A stretch of 64,000 bases of DNA from Ravibacter sp037191015 (GTDB lineage: Bacteria; Bacteroidota; Bacteroidia; Cytophagales; Spirosomataceae), in assembly GCA_037191015.1 (NCBI GenBank), contig JBBCKD010000026.1, positions 62,001 to 126,000 on the forward strand. The letters are read 5' to 3'. A model generated the notes under the pieces. The model made no database searches. It had not been told where the DNA came from and saw only the letters and a list, made by a program, of their open reading frames with translations. A program made the translations under genes and the position numbers. This document shows positions 61,973 through 64,000 of this stretch, piece by piece (position 1 is the stretch's first letter; every line of letters begins with the position of its first letter).

Positions 61973-62872
61973 TCAGTTAAAATGTTTGATATACTCCAAC
62001 AACTCCCGGTCCATTTCCTCGTTCCCGCAACTCAGGCCATGGTCGTCGCTGTCGATCTCGACAAGCTCAACGGGGCTTCCGCTCCGCTTCACATACTTGT
62101 AAAAAAGCCTTGACGAACCGACAGTTACTACTTTATCGCCGGTTCCGTGCCAGATTTTTACCGGCACCGGGTAGAGCTTCAGCGTATCGCCGCCGGACCT
62201 GACCAGGAATTTTGCAAGAGGATTTGAACCTGCCATAGCGCAGGAATCAAACCGGTTGCCTGAGGGATCTTCAAAGTGATATACCTCGGCAATTGCTTTC
62301 CGGGTAGTTTTCAGCCAGGGATTCTGCCAGGCCTGGCCGTATAGATCCAGCACCGGGCTATACATGACATGCGCCAGCACCAGCGGACTGTAACGGTAAA
62401 CGAAGTTGGTAGATGAAAGGCCTCCCATAGAAAATCCCCCGACAATGATCTGAGGATGAACATTGTAGTTTTCGATGATGTGCTGATACGCTTTGAACGC
62501 AGACGCAAGCACAAACTCACCTCCCATATTTTCGACGCGGCCTCCGTTGACGTCAAAGACGGCATAGCCGTTTTCGAGCAGGAGCTCCTGTAAGCCGAAT
62601 TTATTCAGAAACCACTCTTTTTCGGTCACACCTCCTCCTGCGCCGTGCGCCATGTAAACGAGCCGGGTCGGTGACCCTGTTTCGGAGTAGGAACCAGGCA
62701 GTTTGAGAATGGCGTGATCCACTAAGCTGCTCTGATTGACCTCATGGTCCGGCCTGTTTTTCAGATCACAATCCCGGATGGTAACCTGGAAGTAAATCTC
62801 CTTTCCTGTCTGGGTATAGCCCTCAGAGGTAAAAACTATCAGGAAGGGTATTAAAGCTAGTCTTATTGCCAT
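61973..62872 (-). CDS. Secreted alpha/beta hydrolase (esterase-like)
   Basis: 299 residues with a short signal (IRLALIPFLIVFTSEG). Oxyanion loop HGAGGG (76-81), nucleophile GGFSMGG (Ser148), and likely acid and base in WHGTGDKVVTVGSSRLF and DDHGLSCGNEE. It belongs with esterase/prolyl-oligopeptidase-like hydrolases. Substrate unknown; the operon suggests deacylation of a glycan or lipid. Precedes the sialate O-acetylesterase by 6 bp. Confidence 0.85.
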   Translation of the reverse strand: MAIRLALIPFLIVFTSEGYTQTGKEIYFQVTIRDCDLKNRPDHEVNQSSLVDHAILKLPGSYSETGSPTRLVYMAHGAGGGVTEKEWFLNKFGLQELLLENGYAVFDVNGGRVENMGGEFVLASAFKAYQHIIENYNVHPQIIVGGFSMGGLSSTNFVYRYSPLVLAHVMYSPVLDLYGQAWQNPWLKTTRKAIAEVYHFEDPSGNRFDSCAMAGSNPLAKFLVRSGGDTLKLYPVPVKIWHGTGDKVVTVGSSRLFYKYVKRSGSPVELVEIDSDDHGLSCGNEEMDRELLEYIKHFN

Positions 62873-62957
62873 TGTTTCCTGCCGATATATCTGTCACCAG
62901 GTCTTCTGTTCCGGGTTATTGTAGAGTTCGCTTTGGAGGAATCTCGCTTGTATCTTT

Positions 62958-63506
62958 TCAATACCACGGCTTTTCGGTGGTACATCCGTCATATCTGCCC
63001 GGCGCAGGATTGTATTTAAGGAATTTTGTCGCCCCTGCTTCCGACGTGAAATAACCTGCAAGGGTGAGCTCCTTGAACATCCTGAAATAGTGTACCGGGT
63101 CCCCGGATTTTTTACCGGCCATATAGACAGTATGTTCCTTATCGATATCTGTCAGGAATTTTTCCCTGAGAGCGGGGCTTATATCCCGGAATCCCCTTCC
63201 GTAAGCCTTCCGGCAGGCTTCTTCGAGCTTTGAGAGCCCTTCCATAAATATGCGTTGCTCCGCGGGGGTATAGCAATCGGTAACGATGGCATCCATAAAA
63301 GCGGCGACATCGGCCTCCTTAGCCCCGGGGGTGTCGGTAGCCGGTAAAATAGTCTCACCGATCTCATTGAGCAGCGCTTTTTGTTCCTCGCTGAGGAGCC
63401 CCATGCCCTTCCTGAAAGTAAAAGAGCTGCTCAGGAAAGCCTGGCCTCCTATCATTGCCCCTCCCAGCAGGAAAGTTACTTTTTCGATGGCCTCTCTTCT
63501 GTTCAT
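62958..63506 (-). CDS. Gluconate 2-dehydrogenase subunit 3-like protein
   Basis: 182 residues from ATG 63506; the frame runs on upstream, but MNRREAIEKVTFLLGG is the signal start (Tat-like RR). Features: LLSEEQKALLNEIGETILPATDTPGAKEADV, the subunit-3 signature, and GDPVHYFRMFKELTLAGYFTSE. It accompanies a GMC-type FAD dehydrogenase catalytic subunit, often aiding export or electron transfer. The GMC gene lies 17 bp upstream. Confidence 0.92.
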   Translation of the reverse strand: MNRREAIEKVTFLLGGAMIGGQAFLSSSFTFRKGMGLLSEEQKALLNEIGETILPATDTPGAKEADVAAFMDAIVTDCYTPAEQRIFMEGLSKLEEACRKAYGRGFRDISPALREKFLTDIDKEHTVYMAGKKSGDPVHYFRMFKELTLAGYFTSEAGATKFLKYNPAPGRYDGCTTEKPWY

Positions 63507-63523
63507 TGGAATTGATGTGATGA

Positions 63524-64000
63524 TCAGATATTTCCTTTTATCATTTCTTTGGTTGCGTAATCCACAGCCCTGGCGGTCAGCGCCATGTAGGTGACAGACG
63601 GCCCGGGGATACAACTGGAAGAGCACACAGACGAGCCGTCGGTAATGAACACGTTCTTTACTTCGTGCATCTGGTTCCACTTGTTGAGCACGGAGGTTTT
63701 GGGATCTTTGCCCATGCGCGCAGTGCCTGTCTCGTGGATGCACGAGCCCGGGATTTTTCCACGGTCGTAAGTGGTTACATTTTTCAATCCGCCCATCTCG
63801 AGTATTTCCGCTGCGCTGTTCATGGCATCTTCTCCAAGCTTCTTTTCATTCTCGCGGAACTCACAGTCGATACGAAGGACCGGCATCCCGAACTTGTCTT
63901 TTTTGACCGGGTCCAGCGTGACTTTATTTTCGTAGTAGGGCAGGTGCTCTCCCCACGCGGTGATGGACATACCCCAGTTGCCGGCTTCAGACAGGCGCTG
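63524..64000 (-). CDS. GMC-family FAD-dependent oxidoreductase, C-terminal part
   Basis: The last 158 residues; the frame is open to the window edge with no stop. GMC C-terminal domain: LEMGGLKNVTTYDRGKIPGSC, the catalytic-region HETGTARMGKDPKTSVL, then NVFITDGSSVCSSSCIPGP, SVTYMALTARAVDYA. It is the catalytic subunit of a gluconate- or sugar-type dehydrogenase; the FAD-binding N-terminus lies outside the window. Confidence 0.92.
   Translation of the reverse strand, partial: QRLSEAGNWGMSITAWGEHLPYYENKVTLDPVKKDKFGMPVLRIDCEFRENEKKLGEDAMNSAAEILEMGGLKNVTTYDRGKIPGSCIHETGTARMGKDPKTSVLNKWNQMHEVKNVFITDGSSVCSSSCIPGPSVTYMALTARAVDYATKEMIKGNI

Noticed and set aside
1..64000. tRNA, rRNA, CRISPR, prophage or transposon
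   Set aside because: No cloverleaf, spaced direct repeats, transposase or integrase was seen on either strand by reading; a covariance-model scan could not be run.

Overview
The window looks like a chromosomal segment of a Bacteroidota bacterium, most likely of the order Cytophagales. The evidence is: two SusC/SusD outer-membrane pairs with an ECF sigma factor and a FecR anti-sigma factor; a bacillithiol gene (bshC); a PorE-like type IX secretion lipoprotein; promoters of the Bacteroidota type (TTTG, about 19-20 bp, TAnnTTTG); and starts preceded by AT-rich sequence rather than Shine-Dalgarno motifs. GC content looks like about half. I see no tRNA, rRNA, CRISPR array, phage or transposase.

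Layout. 1-10.4 kb (minus strand): an ECF sigma factor, an STN-less SusC/SusD pair closed by a terminator, a FecR anti-sigma factor, an STN-containing SusC and the first 36 codons of its SusD. 10.7-14.9 kb: mtgA, a four-helix membrane protein, a secreted subtilisin-like protease and an M24 aminopeptidase. 14.97-21.66 kb (plus strand): a complete six-gene ebo cluster (eboA-F), a conserved but enzymatically unresolved metabolic and trafficking system; this is the most interesting locus. 21.6-26.3 kb (minus strand, converging on ebo): methyltransferase, glycosyltransferase, aminotransferase, cupin ketoisomerase and a polytopic membrane protein, which together look like a 3-amino-dideoxyhexose and surface-glycan cassette. 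26.3-28.4 kb: an ABC exporter and an XRE regulator, followed by a short transcript-like unit with a 28-codon hydrophobic ORF and a near-perfect terminator.

28.9-52 kb is mostly core genome: a membrane LytTR regulator, fabI, 5-formyl-THF cyclo-ligase, bshC, an APH-fold kinase, fbp, icd, a PorE-like protein, a sodium:solute symporter, clpS, recR, an exported superoxide dismutase, a TPR protein, the run miaB - sigma-54 activator - lptE - conserved hypothetical - secG, and groES-groEL. The groESL operon has a good match to a sigma-54 promoter upstream.

52-64 kb: a Gfo/Idh/MocA oxidoreductase converges on a long minus-strand run that enters from beyond the right edge: GMC oxidoreductase, gluconate-2-dehydrogenase-subunit-3-like protein, alpha/beta hydrolase, sialate O-acetylesterase, ceramidase-like protein, PVC-type haem-binding dehydrogenase, a second ceramidase-like protein and a polysaccharide deacetylase. 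Almost every product carries an export signal, so this reads as a periplasmic or outer-membrane pathway that deacylates and oxidises a glycan or glycolipid. Both ceramidase-like proteins appear to lack the family's nucleophilic serine.
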